From the NCBI GenBank assembly GCA_031555145.1, contig JAVBUR010000055.1, positions 1 through 29,195 of the forward strand: a stretch of 29,195 bases of DNA, given 5' to 3'. The notes under the pieces are model-generated. The model ran no database searches, was not told where the DNA came from, and was given only the letters and a program-made list of their open reading frames with translations. This document shows positions 7,334-15,793 of the stretch, in pieces (within the stretch, counting starts at the first letter, position 1; the number at the start of each line of letters is the position of its first letter). The stretch comes from JAJDIA01 sp031555145. GTDB taxonomy: Bacteria > Bacteroidota > Bacteroidia > Bacteroidales > Tannerellaceae. Made by a program: the position numbers and the translations under genes.

Positions 7334-7364
7334 CAAAAATAGGTGTTCCCGGCAGACTTCGCAA
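7334..7364 (-). promoter_or_regulatory. Promoter of fkp
   Basis: On the minus strand a -33 TTG (7362-7364) is followed after 20 bases by TATTTTTG (7334-7341), an exact TAnnTTTG -7 box. It ends 26 bases before the fkp start codon. The divergent 338-base gap between fkp and glmS otherwise holds only the glmS promoter and AT-rich sequence. Confidence 0.65.
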
Positions 7365-7535
7365 CAAAAAGTACACTAAAGATTACATTCAATGGAATGC
7401 GCACAAAACGAAAACTGTTGTAAATTAAACACTTATAAATAATCCTGCATAGATTCCGCTACTATCGAATATAAACAACTGAAAATCAGACCAAAATAAC
7501 CTCTCTTCCTTGTAAAAAATATTTCAAGATAAGCA

Positions 7536-7564
7536 TTGCCATATCATTTAACTTCATAACTTTG
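7536..7564 (+). promoter_or_regulatory. Promoter of the glutamate mutase operon
   Basis: TTG at 7536-7538, an 18-base spacer, then TAACTTTG at 7557-7564, which fits the Bacteroidetes -33/-7 pattern. Transcription would start near 7571, leaving a leader of about 75 bases before glmS. I looked for a cobalamin riboswitch in this leader: it is far too short and lacks recognisable B12-box features. Confidence 0.7.
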
Positions 7565-7645
7565 ATGCAGATTTCGTCAAAATGAGAAAATAGAAATAAG
7601 CAAAAATCAAGCTTTTGAAACAAATTAGTAGCGTTAAATCACATT

Positions 7646-8053
7646 ATGGAGAAAAAGACTATCATTACGGGTGTAATTGGGGCCGATGTGCATGCAGTTG
7701 GTAATAAAATCCTCACGTTCGCTTTGCAGGACGCAGGGTTCAACGTAATCAATCTCGGGGTTATGGTTTCACAGGAAGAGTATATCGACGCTGCCATCGA
7801 AACCAATGCGGATGCCATCGTCGTATCCTCGCTCTACGGCCATGGAGAGATCGACTGCAACGGGTTGAGAGAAAAGTGTGATGAAGCCGGGCTTAAGAAC
7901 ATACCCCTCCTGGTAGGCGGTAACCTGGTTGTCGGCAAACAAGATTTCACCGAAGTAGAGAAACGTTTCCTAGCCATGGGATTCACCAAAGCATATCCTC
8001 CGGGAACCACCATCGAAACAACTATTGCTGACTTGAACGAGATCCTGGGATAA
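7646..8053 (+). CDS. glmS: Glutamate mutase sigma subunit (B12-binding)
   Basis: A 135-residue cobalamin-binding subunit of adenosylcobalamin-dependent glutamate mutase, which rearranges L-glutamate to (2S,3S)-3-methylaspartate. The base-off cobalamin motif DxHxxG is present as Asp14-Val-His16-Ala-Val-Gly19, with His16 the expected lower cobalt ligand. The following segments (VSSLYGHGE and LLVGGNLVVG) are typical of the flavodoxin-like B12 fold. Size equals the clostridial MutS/GlmS subunit. It is the first gene of the operon, 81 bases after the -7 box, and 17 bases before glmL. The catalytic partner is GlmE, encoded two genes on. Confidence 0.96.
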   Translation: MEKKTIITGVIGADVHAVGNKILTFALQDAGFNVINLGVMVSQEEYIDAAIETNADAIVVSSLYGHGEIDCNGLREKCDEAGLKNIPLLVGGNLVVGKQDFTEVEKRFLAMGFTKAYPPGTTIETTIADLNEILG

Positions 8054-8070
8054 CACACAGAGCACATACC

Positions 8071-9468
8071 ATGAAGTCTCTGACCGCCGATTTCGGCAGC
8101 ACCTTCACCAAACTGACGGCTATTGATACCCAAGAACCCTGCATCTTAGGGACAGCCTGCGCGTTTACGACGATTGAGACCGACATCATGCACGGTTTCA
8201 ATGCTGCATTGCGCGACCTCGAACGTCAGATCGGACCGTTTGCCTACGACCGCCTGCTCTGTTGCAGCAGTGCCGGCGGGGGACTGAAAATGGTTGCCCT
8301 AGGCCTCGTGCCCGAACTCACTGCCAAAGCCGCCAAACTGGCCGCTTCGAGCGCAGGAGCCAAAGTAATTAAGACATACGCTTTTGAGATATCCCGCGAA
8401 GAACAGGAAGAGATATACACTATCAACCCCGACCTCGTCCTCCTTTGCGGAGGTACCGACGGAGGTAACAAAGAAGTCATCCTGGCAAACGCCCGGAAGC
8501 TAAGCGAAATCGACCGTTCTTTCTCCATCATCGCCGCAGGCAACAAAAGCGCTTCCGACGAGTTGGAGGCCATCCTCTCGGCCTCGGGCAAAGACTATGT
8601 CATCACCCGCAACGTGATGCCTGTATTCAACAAGCTCGACATCGAACCGGCCCGTCAAAGCATCCGCGATCTCTTCATCCGGAAGATCATCGATGCCAAA
8701 GGCCTCACCCGCATCCAGCAAATGGCCTCCGCAGAGATCATCCCGACCCCGCTCGCCGTCATGACCGCCTGCGAACTGCTAAGCAAAGGCACCGGTATCA
8801 CCCCTGGCATCGGCGACTTGATGGCTGTCGATCTCGGCGGCGCCACGACAGATATCTATTCCATGACGGAAGGGAAACCCTCGCGTGAACAGATCATCGT
8901 CAAAGGCCTTCCCGAACCCTACAGCAAACGTACCGTAGAGGGCGACCTCGGTATGCGGTACAGCCTCCACTCGCTGGTCGAAGAAGCCAATCTCGACCGC
9001 CTCGCCGCCCAAGCAGAACTCTCTCCGGAGGACGTACGCCAGTGGGTAGACAATTGCCTGTCGAACCCCGATGCCCTGGCCTCATCCGACAGCCTTGAGG
9101 TGCAGATCGAAGAAGCCCTGGCCGGCAAAGCCGTCGAAATAGCCGTGGAAAGACACTGCGGATACCTCGAAAGCTCCTATACCCCGCTGGGCGAGCTATT
9201 TTCCATTACCGGAAAAGACCTCACCGAAGTACCCTACGTCATCGGTATCGGCGGAGCCATCATCAACAGCGCCCGCCCCTCGACCATCCTGGACGGGGCG
9301 CTGTACAATCCTCACACCCCCCGATTCATGAAACCCCGCCGACCCCGCTACCTGCTAGATGTCCGCTACATCGTTGCATCCATGGGCCTGCTGAGCCTGG
9401 TCGACCCTGAATCGGCATTGCATCTATTACAAACAGAAATTAAACCCATACATCAAAAAGAAGAGTAA
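8071..9468 (+). CDS. glmL: Glutamate mutase-associated MutL/GlmL ATPase
   Basis: A 465-residue protein of the MutL/GlmL family, encoded between the two mutase subunits as in clostridial methylaspartate clusters. The actin/Hsp70-like ATPase fold is visible from the phosphate loops ADFGSTFTK (residues 6-14) and MAVDLGGATTDIYS (about 251-264). By analogy with diol dehydratase reactivases, the family is believed to act as a chaperone that removes damaged cobalamin from the inactivated mutase at the cost of ATP; this role is inferred rather than shown directly. It lies six bases upstream of glmE. No truncation is seen. Confidence 0.93.
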   Translation: MKSLTADFGSTFTKLTAIDTQEPCILGTACAFTTIETDIMHGFNAALRDLERQIGPFAYDRLLCCSSAGGGLKMVALGLVPELTAKAAKLAASSAGAKVIKTYAFEISREEQEEIYTINPDLVLLCGGTDGGNKEVILANARKLSEIDRSFSIIAAGNKSASDELEAILSASGKDYVITRNVMPVFNKLDIEPARQSIRDLFIRKIIDAKGLTRIQQMASAEIIPTPLAVMTACELLSKGTGITPGIGDLMAVDLGGATTDIYSMTEGKPSREQIIVKGLPEPYSKRTVEGDLGMRYSLHSLVEEANLDRLAAQAELSPEDVRQWVDNCLSNPDALASSDSLEVQIEEALAGKAVEIAVERHCGYLESSYTPLGELFSITGKDLTEVPYVIGIGGAIINSARPSTILDGALYNPHTPRFMKPRRPRYLLDVRYIVASMGLLSLVDPESALHLLQTEIKPIHQKEE

Positions 9469-9474
9469 CCGATC

Positions 9475-10935
9475 ATGGAAATCAAGAATCAGAAACTAAC
9501 AGACGACGCATTCTTTGCCGAGCGTAAAGAAGTCCTCCAGCAATGGCCTACAGGGAAAGACGTAGATTTTGAAGAAGCCGTAGCTTACCAGAAATCCATT
9601 CCCCTCAGCAAACGTTTCGGAGCAAAGTTAGAACAAGCCAAAAAAGACGGAGTCACCCTCATCCAGCCCCGTGCCGGAGTTGCGTTGTACGAAGAACATA
9701 TCAAGTTGCTTCAATACCTCGAAACCGAGGGAGAAGCCGACTTGCTGCCGACCACCATCGACAGCTACACCCGCCTCAACCGCTACAAAGAAGCGGAAGT
9801 AGGTATCGAGAAAAGTAAAGAAACCGGCCGCTCCATGCTGAATGGTTTCCCGGCCGTAAACTACGGCGTGGGTATCTGCCGCACCGTCACGTCGGCTTTG
9901 AAGAATCCCGTACAGGTCCGCCACGGAACGCCCGACGCCCGCCTGCTGACTGAGATCGCCATCGCCGGTGGTTTTACCTCCTACGAAGGCGGCGGTATTT
10001 CCTATAATATTCCTTATTCCAAGAGCCACTCGCTCGAACGTACCATCGCCCACTGGCAGTATGCCGACCGCCTGATCGGCATGTACGAAGAACAGGGCGT
10101 GTCGATTAACCGTGAGCCGTTCGGTCCCCTCACCGGTACGCTGGTACCCCCGTGTATTTCCAATGCTGTAGCCGTGATCGAAGCCATCCTCGCCGCCACC
10201 CAGGGCGTAAAAGACGTTACGGTAGGATACGGCCAGTGCGGTAATATGATCCAGGACGTAGCCGCCATCCGTTCACTTGAGATGATGACCCGTAAATACC
10301 TCGACCGTTTCGGATACACAGATGTACGCGTCAGCACCGTCTTCCACCAGTGGATGGGCGGGTTCCCGCAAGACGAGTCGAAAGCCTTCGGTGTCATCTC
10401 TTGGGGTGCCGCTGCTGCTGTGCTTGCCAAAGCCACCAAGGTGATCGTGAAAACCCCGCACGAAGCGATGGGTATCCCTACTAAAGAAGCCAACGCCGCC
10501 GGATTGAAAGCCACCAAACAGCTCACCTCCATGCTGCAGGTACAAAGCTTCACCGATATCCCCGCCGTCGTAGCCGAAAGCAATATCATCATGGCCGAAA
10601 TGGAATGCATCCTCAATAAGGTAGAAGAACTCGGCCACGGCGACTACGCCGTCGGTACCGTAGCCGCCTTCGATGCCGGCGTCATCGATATCCCCTTTGC
10701 CCCCAGTCGTTACAATGCCGGCAAGTTGATGCCTGCCCGCGACAACCAAGGCGCCGTACGCCTCCTGTTCAGTGGAAACGTACCCTTGAACGACGACCTC
10801 ATTGCCTTCCACAAACAAAAACTGGAAGAGAGAGCCGCCTACGAAAAACGCCCTGTCAACTTCCAGATGGTCGTTGACGACGTATACGCCATCGGTAAAG
10901 GCTTCCTCGTAGGACGCCCCCACGGAGTTAAATAA
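9475..10935 (+). CDS. glmE: Glutamate mutase epsilon subunit (catalytic)
   Basis: A 486-residue catalytic TIM-barrel subunit of methylaspartate mutase, about the same length as the clostridial enzyme (483). Family segments are plain: IQPRAGVALYEEHIKLLQYL near residue 62, LPTTIDSYTRLNRYKEAEVG near 92, NGFPAVNYGVGICR near 123, VRHGTPDARLL near 148, and GGGISYNIPYSKSHSLE near 172. These line the glutamate and adenosylcobalamin sites. It forms the active enzyme with GlmS on contact with the cofactor. The gene is tightly packed behind glmL and 27 bases ahead of the ammonia-lyase gene, so all four are expected on one transcript. A long antisense open frame over its 3' half is a codon-bias artefact. 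Confidence 0.97.
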   Translation: MEIKNQKLTDDAFFAERKEVLQQWPTGKDVDFEEAVAYQKSIPLSKRFGAKLEQAKKDGVTLIQPRAGVALYEEHIKLLQYLETEGEADLLPTTIDSYTRLNRYKEAEVGIEKSKETGRSMLNGFPAVNYGVGICRTVTSALKNPVQVRHGTPDARLLTEIAIAGGFTSYEGGGISYNIPYSKSHSLERTIAHWQYADRLIGMYEEQGVSINREPFGPLTGTLVPPCISNAVAVIEAILAATQGVKDVTVGYGQCGNMIQDVAAIRSLEMMTRKYLDRFGYTDVRVSTVFHQWMGGFPQDESKAFGVISWGAAAAVLAKATKVIVKTPHEAMGIPTKEANAAGLKATKQLTSMLQVQSFTDIPAVVAESNIIMAEMECILNKVEELGHGDYAVGTVAAFDAGVIDIPFAPSRYNAGKLMPARDNQGAVRLLFSGNVPLNDDLIAFHKQKLEERAAYEKRPVNFQMVVDDVYAIGKGFLVGRPHGVK

Positions 10936-10962
10936 AAACAACAGATAAATCAATCTAAAGAT

Positions 10963-12207
10963 ATGAAAATCATCAATGTAATTTGCACGCAAGGAAAGAC
11001 AGGATTCTTCTTTGACGACCAGAAAGCGATTAAAGCCGGTGCAGGACATGACGGCGCATTTTATCAGGGTACACCTATGACTGAAGGCTTCACCGCCATC
11101 CGTCAGTCGGGCGAGTCTATCTCCGTATTGTTTGTATTGGAAAATGGCACCATCGCCCATGGCGACTGTGCAGCCGTACAATATTCCGGAGCAGGTGGAC
11201 GCGACCCGTTGTTCCTGGCCAAAGACTTCATCCCGGTGATCGAAAAAGAGATTGCACCGATGTATGTAGGCAAAGACATCACTACCTTCCGCGAAATGGC
11301 CAACCTGGTAGATAAAGCCGTCAGCCCTTCTACCGGTAAGATCTACCATACTGCTATCCGTTACGGCGTAACGCAAGCCTGCCTCGACGCCGTCGCTAAA
11401 AGCAAAAGCAAGCTCATGGCACAGGTGATCGCCGAAGAATATGGTACCACTATTGCTGAAAGCATCATCCCCATCTTCTCCCAATCGGGCGACGACCGCT
11501 ACCTGAATGCAGACAAGATGATCATGAAAGGCGCCAACGTCCTCCCCCACGCCCTCTTCAACCACGTCGAAGAAAAGGTAGGCCTCAAAGGCGAAAAGAT
11601 CCGCGACTATATCGAATGGCTGCGCAACCGCATCATCGCCTTCAAGCCGTATACCGACTATAATCCCATCATCCATATCGACGTATATGGCACACTGAGT
11701 ACCGTATTCAATAACGACTTTGAAAAGATCGCCCGGTATATCGGCGAACTCGAAGCCGTAGCTGCCCCGTTCCACCTCCGTGTGGAAGGCCCGGTAGATA
11801 TGGGCGAAAAGATGGCGCAGATAGAAGGACTCCGCGCTATCCGCGAATGTATGGAACGCAACGGCTCCAAAGCCGAAATCGTCGCCGACGAATGGTGTAA
11901 CACCTTCGAAGACATCCAGGACTTCTCTACGCACAAAGCCGGTCACATGGCACAGATTAAGACACCCGATCTCGGTGGTATCAACAACTCCATCGAAGCT
12001 GTTATCTACTGTAAGCAGCACGGCATGGGCGCCTACCTGGGCGGTACCTGCAATGAAACCAACCGTTCGGCCGAAGTATGTGCACACATCGCGATGGCTA
12101 CCTCACCGGTTCAGTACCTCGCCAAACCCGGTATGGGCGTTGACGAAGGTTACATGATCATCTTCAACGAAATGCAACGTATCTTAGCACTCAAAAACAT
12201 CATCTAA
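10963..12207 (+). CDS. mal: Methylaspartate ammonia-lyase
   Basis: A 414-residue enolase-superfamily enzyme that eliminates ammonia from (2S,3S)-3-methylaspartate to give mesaconate, the second step of the methylaspartate route. Length equals the Clostridium tetanomorphum enzyme (413). The catalytic lysine that acts as general base is Lys333 in KTPDLGG (Lys331 in the clostridial numbering). The loop GGTCNETNRSAE around residue 361 is the substrate-binding segment, and the acidic metal ligands lie in HIDVYGTL and DEWCNT. The stop codon shares one base with the start of the following AtuA-family gene (TAATG), so the two are translationally coupled; this links the unknown gene to the pathway. 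Confidence 0.96.
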   Translation: MKIINVICTQGKTGFFFDDQKAIKAGAGHDGAFYQGTPMTEGFTAIRQSGESISVLFVLENGTIAHGDCAAVQYSGAGGRDPLFLAKDFIPVIEKEIAPMYVGKDITTFREMANLVDKAVSPSTGKIYHTAIRYGVTQACLDAVAKSKSKLMAQVIAEEYGTTIAESIIPIFSQSGDDRYLNADKMIMKGANVLPHALFNHVEEKVGLKGEKIRDYIEWLRNRIIAFKPYTDYNPIIHIDVYGTLSTVFNNDFEKIARYIGELEAVAAPFHLRVEGPVDMGEKMAQIEGLRAIRECMERNGSKAEIVADEWCNTFEDIQDFSTHKAGHMAQIKTPDLGGINNSIEAVIYCKQHGMGAYLGGTCNETNRSAEVCAHIAMATSPVQYLAKPGMGVDEGYMIIFNEMQRILALKNII

Positions 12208-13577
12208 TGGAAGAAATAAGGATATTATCCCCGACAGCCATCCTTGGATACGGATTCCCGATGGAATCGTTTGTCGAAGGCATGAAGCGTAAACCGCACG
12301 TGATTGCGGTCGACGCAGGTTCTACCGACCCGGGACCCTATTACCTGGGCGCCGGCAAGTCTTTTACTGATTTCAACTCCGTGAAGCGCGACCTGGAGAT
12401 CATGATCCCCGCCGCCATTGAAGCCGGTATCCCGGTCATCATCGGTTCGGCAGGCGGTTGTGGCGGCCGTCCCCACGTAGCCTTCAACCTTGATATTATT
12501 AAAGAGATCGCACGCGAGAAGAAACTGACGTTCAAGCTGGCTGTAATCCAGTCTGAACTGGATAAGGACCTGGTGAAGGACAAGTTGTCAAAAGGCGAAG
12601 TAGTCCCCCTCCATCCGGCACCGCAGATTACGGAAACGGATGTGGACGACGCCGTACGCATCGTCGCCCAGATGGGTGAAGAGCCGTTTATCGAAGCCCT
12701 GAACCAGGGAGCTAACGTGATCCTTGCCGGGCGTTCGTATGATCCGTCGGTATTTGCGGCCCTTGCTATCCGTGAAGGTTATGACCGTGGGTTGGCTATC
12801 CACCTCGGCAAAATCCTCGAATGTGCTTCCATCGCCGCCCTGCCTGGCAGCGGTAGCGACTGTATGTTCGGTTACCTGCAGAAGGATTGTTTTATCCTCG
12901 AGCCACTCTCCCCGCTGCGCAAGTGTACCACTCTCTCCGTGGCCGCTCATACGCTGTATGAGAAAACCAATCCGTACATCCTGCCTGGTCCCGGTGGAGC
13001 GATCAACCTCCACGAGTCTAAGTTTGAACAGATCACCGACAATATGGTAAAAGTAACCGGTAGCCGCTTTGTGCCGACCGAAGATTACTTCGTCAAGCTC
13101 GAAGGCGTCAAGAAAGTAGGTTGCCGCACCATCTCCGTCGCCGCCGTGAAAGACCCTGTGATGATCGAAAAGATCGACACCGTCGTCCAAAGCGTCAAAG
13201 ACCGCGTCAAGAACAACTTCGAAAGCTACGGCATCACCGACTTCTTCCTCGACTTCAAAATATACGGCAAGAACGGTACCATGGGACTCTTCCCCGGCTG
13301 TGACACCCGCGTTGCCCACGAACTTTGCATCGTGATCGAAGCCGTTGCTCCGACTCAGACACAGGCTGATACCATCTGTGGATTCGCCCGCAGCACCATG
13401 CTGCACTTCGGCTACGAAGGACGTATCTCTACCGCCGGCAACCTGGCCTTCCCCTTCTCACCGTCAGACTGCAAAGTAGGCGACGTATACGAATTCAACG
13501 TCTATCACCTGATGAAGGTTGATGACCCCGCCGGGCTCTTCCCCGTTGAATATATTGATTTTGTAACCGGTAATTAA
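12207..13577 (+). CDS. AtuA-family protein (DUF1446), unknown role in glutamate fermentation operon
   Basis: A 456-residue cytoplasmic protein of the acyclic terpene utilisation AtuA family (DUF1446). Typical segments are AVDAGSTDPGPYYLGAGKS (about 35-53), VIIGSAGGCGGRPHVAFN (about 77-94), NVILAGRSYDPSVFAALA (about 170-187), ILPGPGGAINLHESKFEQIT (about 258-277) and a C-terminal region near GNLAFPFSPSDC. No reaction is established for the family as far as I know. The gene overlaps mal by one base and precedes a DUF4387 gene; in other bacteria DUF4387 is often adjacent to or fused with AtuA, so the two probably form one complex. Its place between the ammonia-lyase and mesaconase genes suggests action on mesaconate, citramalate or a derivative. 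That is inference. Confidence 0.85.
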   Translation: MEEIRILSPTAILGYGFPMESFVEGMKRKPHVIAVDAGSTDPGPYYLGAGKSFTDFNSVKRDLEIMIPAAIEAGIPVIIGSAGGCGGRPHVAFNLDIIKEIAREKKLTFKLAVIQSELDKDLVKDKLSKGEVVPLHPAPQITETDVDDAVRIVAQMGEEPFIEALNQGANVILAGRSYDPSVFAALAIREGYDRGLAIHLGKILECASIAALPGSGSDCMFGYLQKDCFILEPLSPLRKCTTLSVAAHTLYEKTNPYILPGPGGAINLHESKFEQITDNMVKVTGSRFVPTEDYFVKLEGVKKVGCRTISVAAVKDPVMIEKIDTVVQSVKDRVKNNFESYGITDFFLDFKIYGKNGTMGLFPGCDTRVAHELCIVIEAVAPTQTQADTICGFARSTMLHFGYEGRISTAGNLAFPFSPSDCKVGDVYEFNVYHLMKVDDPAGLFPVEYIDFVTGN

Positions 13578-13589
13578 GGAGCACACCAT

Positions 13590-13907
13590 ATGGAATATAA
13601 CTTAAGAGATATCGCATCCGTGATCCGGAGCAAGAACTCCGGACCGTACGAACTCACGTTCGACGTGATCTTCAAGGACTTCGACATGTATAACCAGGTG
13701 AAAGCTGCCCGCGCGATCAACGAGCCGGCCTTTGCCACGCTGTACAATATACCGGAATCCGACATCATCCAACTCGTCTATTTTGACCCTGCCAAGGCGG
13801 TCAAGATCACCATCGTACGCCCGATCCCGTCCGGCGCATTGGGCGAAACCGATGTCTATGGAGCACAACAGCACTCCCCGTTGATGGGATTCACGTTCAC
13901 TATGTAA
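13590..13907 (+). CDS. DUF4387 protein, probable partner of the AtuA-family protein
   Basis: A 105-residue soluble protein with the DUF4387 signature IRSKNSGPYELTFDVIFKD (about residues 12-30) and the ending GETDVYGAQQHSPLMGF. It starts 12 bases after the AtuA-family gene and ends 10 bases before the P-loop gene. Because DUF4387 occurs as the C-terminal part of many longer AtuA proteins, it is best read as a separately encoded subunit of the upstream product. There is no signal peptide, membrane segment or known catalytic motif. Its function is unknown. Confidence 0.82.
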   Translation: MEYNLRDIASVIRSKNSGPYELTFDVIFKDFDMYNQVKAARAINEPAFATLYNIPESDIIQLVYFDPAKAVKITIVRPIPSGALGETDVYGAQQHSPLMGFTFTM

Positions 13908-13917
13908 TACTGTCGGT

Positions 13918-14865
13918 ATGCGCCTACTCATACAGGAATACTCGGTATTTTCGCAATACTTTGCTCCCCGGGGGAAGGAACGTCTTCTCTTCCTCGGGGA
14001 ACAGATTGCGCACCGCCACCTCACGTATACCGACAAGTTGATCGGTATCGTGGGTGACGCCGGCTCCGGCAAATCATCCCTGATCAAAGGAATGTTTCCC
14101 GGCTTGGAACTGTCGAACGACGACGACGCCATTAATCCGCGTAAGATCATGCAGGTGCGCGAACTGTTCGAGAACGTACAGGAATCGACCACCTACCATA
14201 TCGACATGCGCTTCCAGACTGCCTTCACGCAAATGCACGAGATCGTGGACTTTGTCACCACGGCCTTGGAGCACGACCGCCGGGTGATTGTCGAACACTT
14301 CAACCTCCTCCACCCTGCCCTCGGCATGAATGCCGATCTCCTTGTCGGTATTGGCGAAGAAATCATTGTCACCCGCCCCAGTGTATTCGGCCCGCTGCCC
14401 GAGAGCATCTACGAGATTGTACATCAATCGCTCGTCTATCGCAAGATGGCGCACACCATCGAAGACATCACTATCTACGTCCTGAACCAGGAGTTCGGTA
14501 TCAAAGAGGATGCCTTCTACAGCGCGGACATGCGGAATGGCTTCGTCCTCAAATTCCCCAAACTGGTGGACCTCGACTTCGAACGCCTCTCCCGGAAGGT
14601 CAACGAGATGCTCGCTCAGCAGCTGCCTATCAGCTATTACGACGAAGATCACATCATGATCGGCGAGATCGTCACCGAATGTAACGGCCCCCGTTTCCAC
14701 ATCCGCAACACGTCTGAAGTAGAACAATTCTCCTTCATCAAACGCTTTGTGAAAGATACCAAGAAAAACGAGTACTGCCTGATCGGCATGTTGAGCGACG
14801 AAGTGGATACCAACATGGACATTTCAAACCTCAACACCCTCCATTTCTTAAAACGATTACGATAA
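13918..14865 (+). CDS. P-loop NTPase/kinase-like protein with possible AlaRS-SAD-like C-terminal domain
   Basis: A 315-residue cytoplasmic protein. Residues 41-54 (LIGIVGDAGSGKSS) are a clear Walker A motif with Lys52, followed by a segment LELSNDDDAINPRK. A middle stretch, RRVIVEHFNLLHPALGMN (about 121-138), recalls the acidic strand and lid of uridine-kinase or phosphoribulokinase folds. The C-terminal part from about residue 178, beginning MAHTIEDITIYVL, resembles the second additional domain of alanyl/threonyl-tRNA synthetases, and I recall similar proteins named after that domain; I could not verify this. It has no tRNA-binding or editing domain otherwise. Being sandwiched in the methylaspartate operon, it may phosphorylate an intermediate or regulate a pathway enzyme. 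Function unknown. Confidence 0.65.
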   Translation: MRLLIQEYSVFSQYFAPRGKERLLFLGEQIAHRHLTYTDKLIGIVGDAGSGKSSLIKGMFPGLELSNDDDAINPRKIMQVRELFENVQESTTYHIDMRFQTAFTQMHEIVDFVTTALEHDRRVIVEHFNLLHPALGMNADLLVGIGEEIIVTRPSVFGPLPESIYEIVHQSLVYRKMAHTIEDITIYVLNQEFGIKEDAFYSADMRNGFVLKFPKLVDLDFERLSRKVNEMLAQQLPISYYDEDHIMIGEIVTECNGPRFHIRNTSEVEQFSFIKRFVKDTKKNEYCLIGMLSDEVDTNMDISNLNTLHFLKRLR

Positions 14866-14932
14866 CCGCATCACTACAGCCCCCAACAACTGTAGCCTAT
14901 AACACCATAAGACAACAGCACAAAATAACACC

Positions 14933-15775
14933 ATGAGAGACATACAAACGACCCAGATCACCGATATGGTCGAAAAACTCTGTATCGAAGCCAACTGCCA
15001 CCTTACAGACGATATCTACAACTGCCTGGGCAACTGCCGCGCCACGGAGAGATCACCGCTCGGACAGGAAATCCTCGGCACACTGATCGAAAATGCCCGC
15101 ATGGCGCGTGAAGGGATGGACCCCATCTGCCAAGATACCGGCATGACGGTCGTCTTTGTCCGGATCGGCCAGGACGCTCACATCGCCGGTGGCTCACTCG
15201 AAGACGCCGTCAACGAAGGCGTACGTCGTGGCTACGAAAAGGGTTACCTGCGTAAGTCCGTCGTCCGTGACCCACTCGACCGTGTCAACACCAAAGACAA
15301 TACCCCCGCTGTGATCCACTACGAGATCGTGTCTGGAGACAGTTTCCATCTCATCGTTGCCCCCAAAGGCTTCGGCAGCGAAAATATGAGCCAGCTCCGT
15401 ATGCTCAAACCCAGCCAGGGGCTCAAAGGCGTAAAAGACTTCGTGATCCAAACCGTCTCTGAAGCAGGCGCCAACCCCTGTCCACCCATCATCGTCGGTG
15501 TTGGTATCGGTGGCACCATGGAGAAGAGCGCCCTGCTCAGCAAGAAAGCCCTCCTGATCCCCATCGGTCAGCCCAACCCCAACCCTGCCCTCGCTGAATT
15601 GGAAGCCGAACTCCTCCAATCCATCAACGCCCTCGGCATCGGTCCTGCCGGTTTCGGAGGTACCACCACCGCCATGGCCGTCCACGTGCTGACCTACCCC
15701 ACCCATATCGCCGGCCTACCCGTCTCCGTCAACATCGGTTGTCATGTCACCCGTCATGCCGAAGGTAGTCTGTAA
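14933..15775 (+). CDS. Class I fumarase-type hydratase alpha subunit, probable mesaconase
   Basis: A 280-residue subunit holding the oxygen-sensitive 4Fe-4S cluster of a class I fumarase/tartrate dehydratase type enzyme. The three cluster cysteines are Cys66 (DPICQDTGM), Cys183 (NPCPPIIVGVGIGGTME) and Cys270 (NIGCHVTRHAEG). The separate alpha and beta genes differ from the single-chain fumarase usual in Bacteroides. Within an operon for glutamate mutase and methylaspartate ammonia-lyase, the expected reaction is hydration of mesaconate to (S)-citramalate; activity on fumarate is also likely because class I mesaconases are commonly promiscuous. It starts 67 bases after the P-loop gene, the widest gap inside the operon, with no obvious promoter there. 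Family certain, substrate inferred from context. Confidence 0.9.
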   Translation: MRDIQTTQITDMVEKLCIEANCHLTDDIYNCLGNCRATERSPLGQEILGTLIENARMAREGMDPICQDTGMTVVFVRIGQDAHIAGGSLEDAVNEGVRRGYEKGYLRKSVVRDPLDRVNTKDNTPAVIHYEIVSGDSFHLIVAPKGFGSENMSQLRMLKPSQGLKGVKDFVIQTVSEAGANPCPPIIVGVGIGGTMEKSALLSKKALLIPIGQPNPNPALAELEAELLQSINALGIGPAGFGGTTTAMAVHVLTYPTHIAGLPVSVNIGCHVTRHAEGSL

Positions 15776-15793
15776 TCCTTAAATGCGAATAAG

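Noticed and set aside
7565..7645. Possible cobalamin riboswitch ahead of the B12-dependent mutase operon
   Set aside because: The leader between the predicted transcription start and glmS is only about 75 bases and AT-rich; a cobalamin riboswitch needs roughly 200 bases with a B12 box, which is not seen.
10273..12087. 604-codon open frame on the minus strand opposite glmE and mal
   Set aside because: It is antisense to two certain enzymes with strong third-position C/G bias, which removes stop codons from the opposite frame. Its translation is low-complexity in Phe, Asp, Val and Gly and matches nothing I know.
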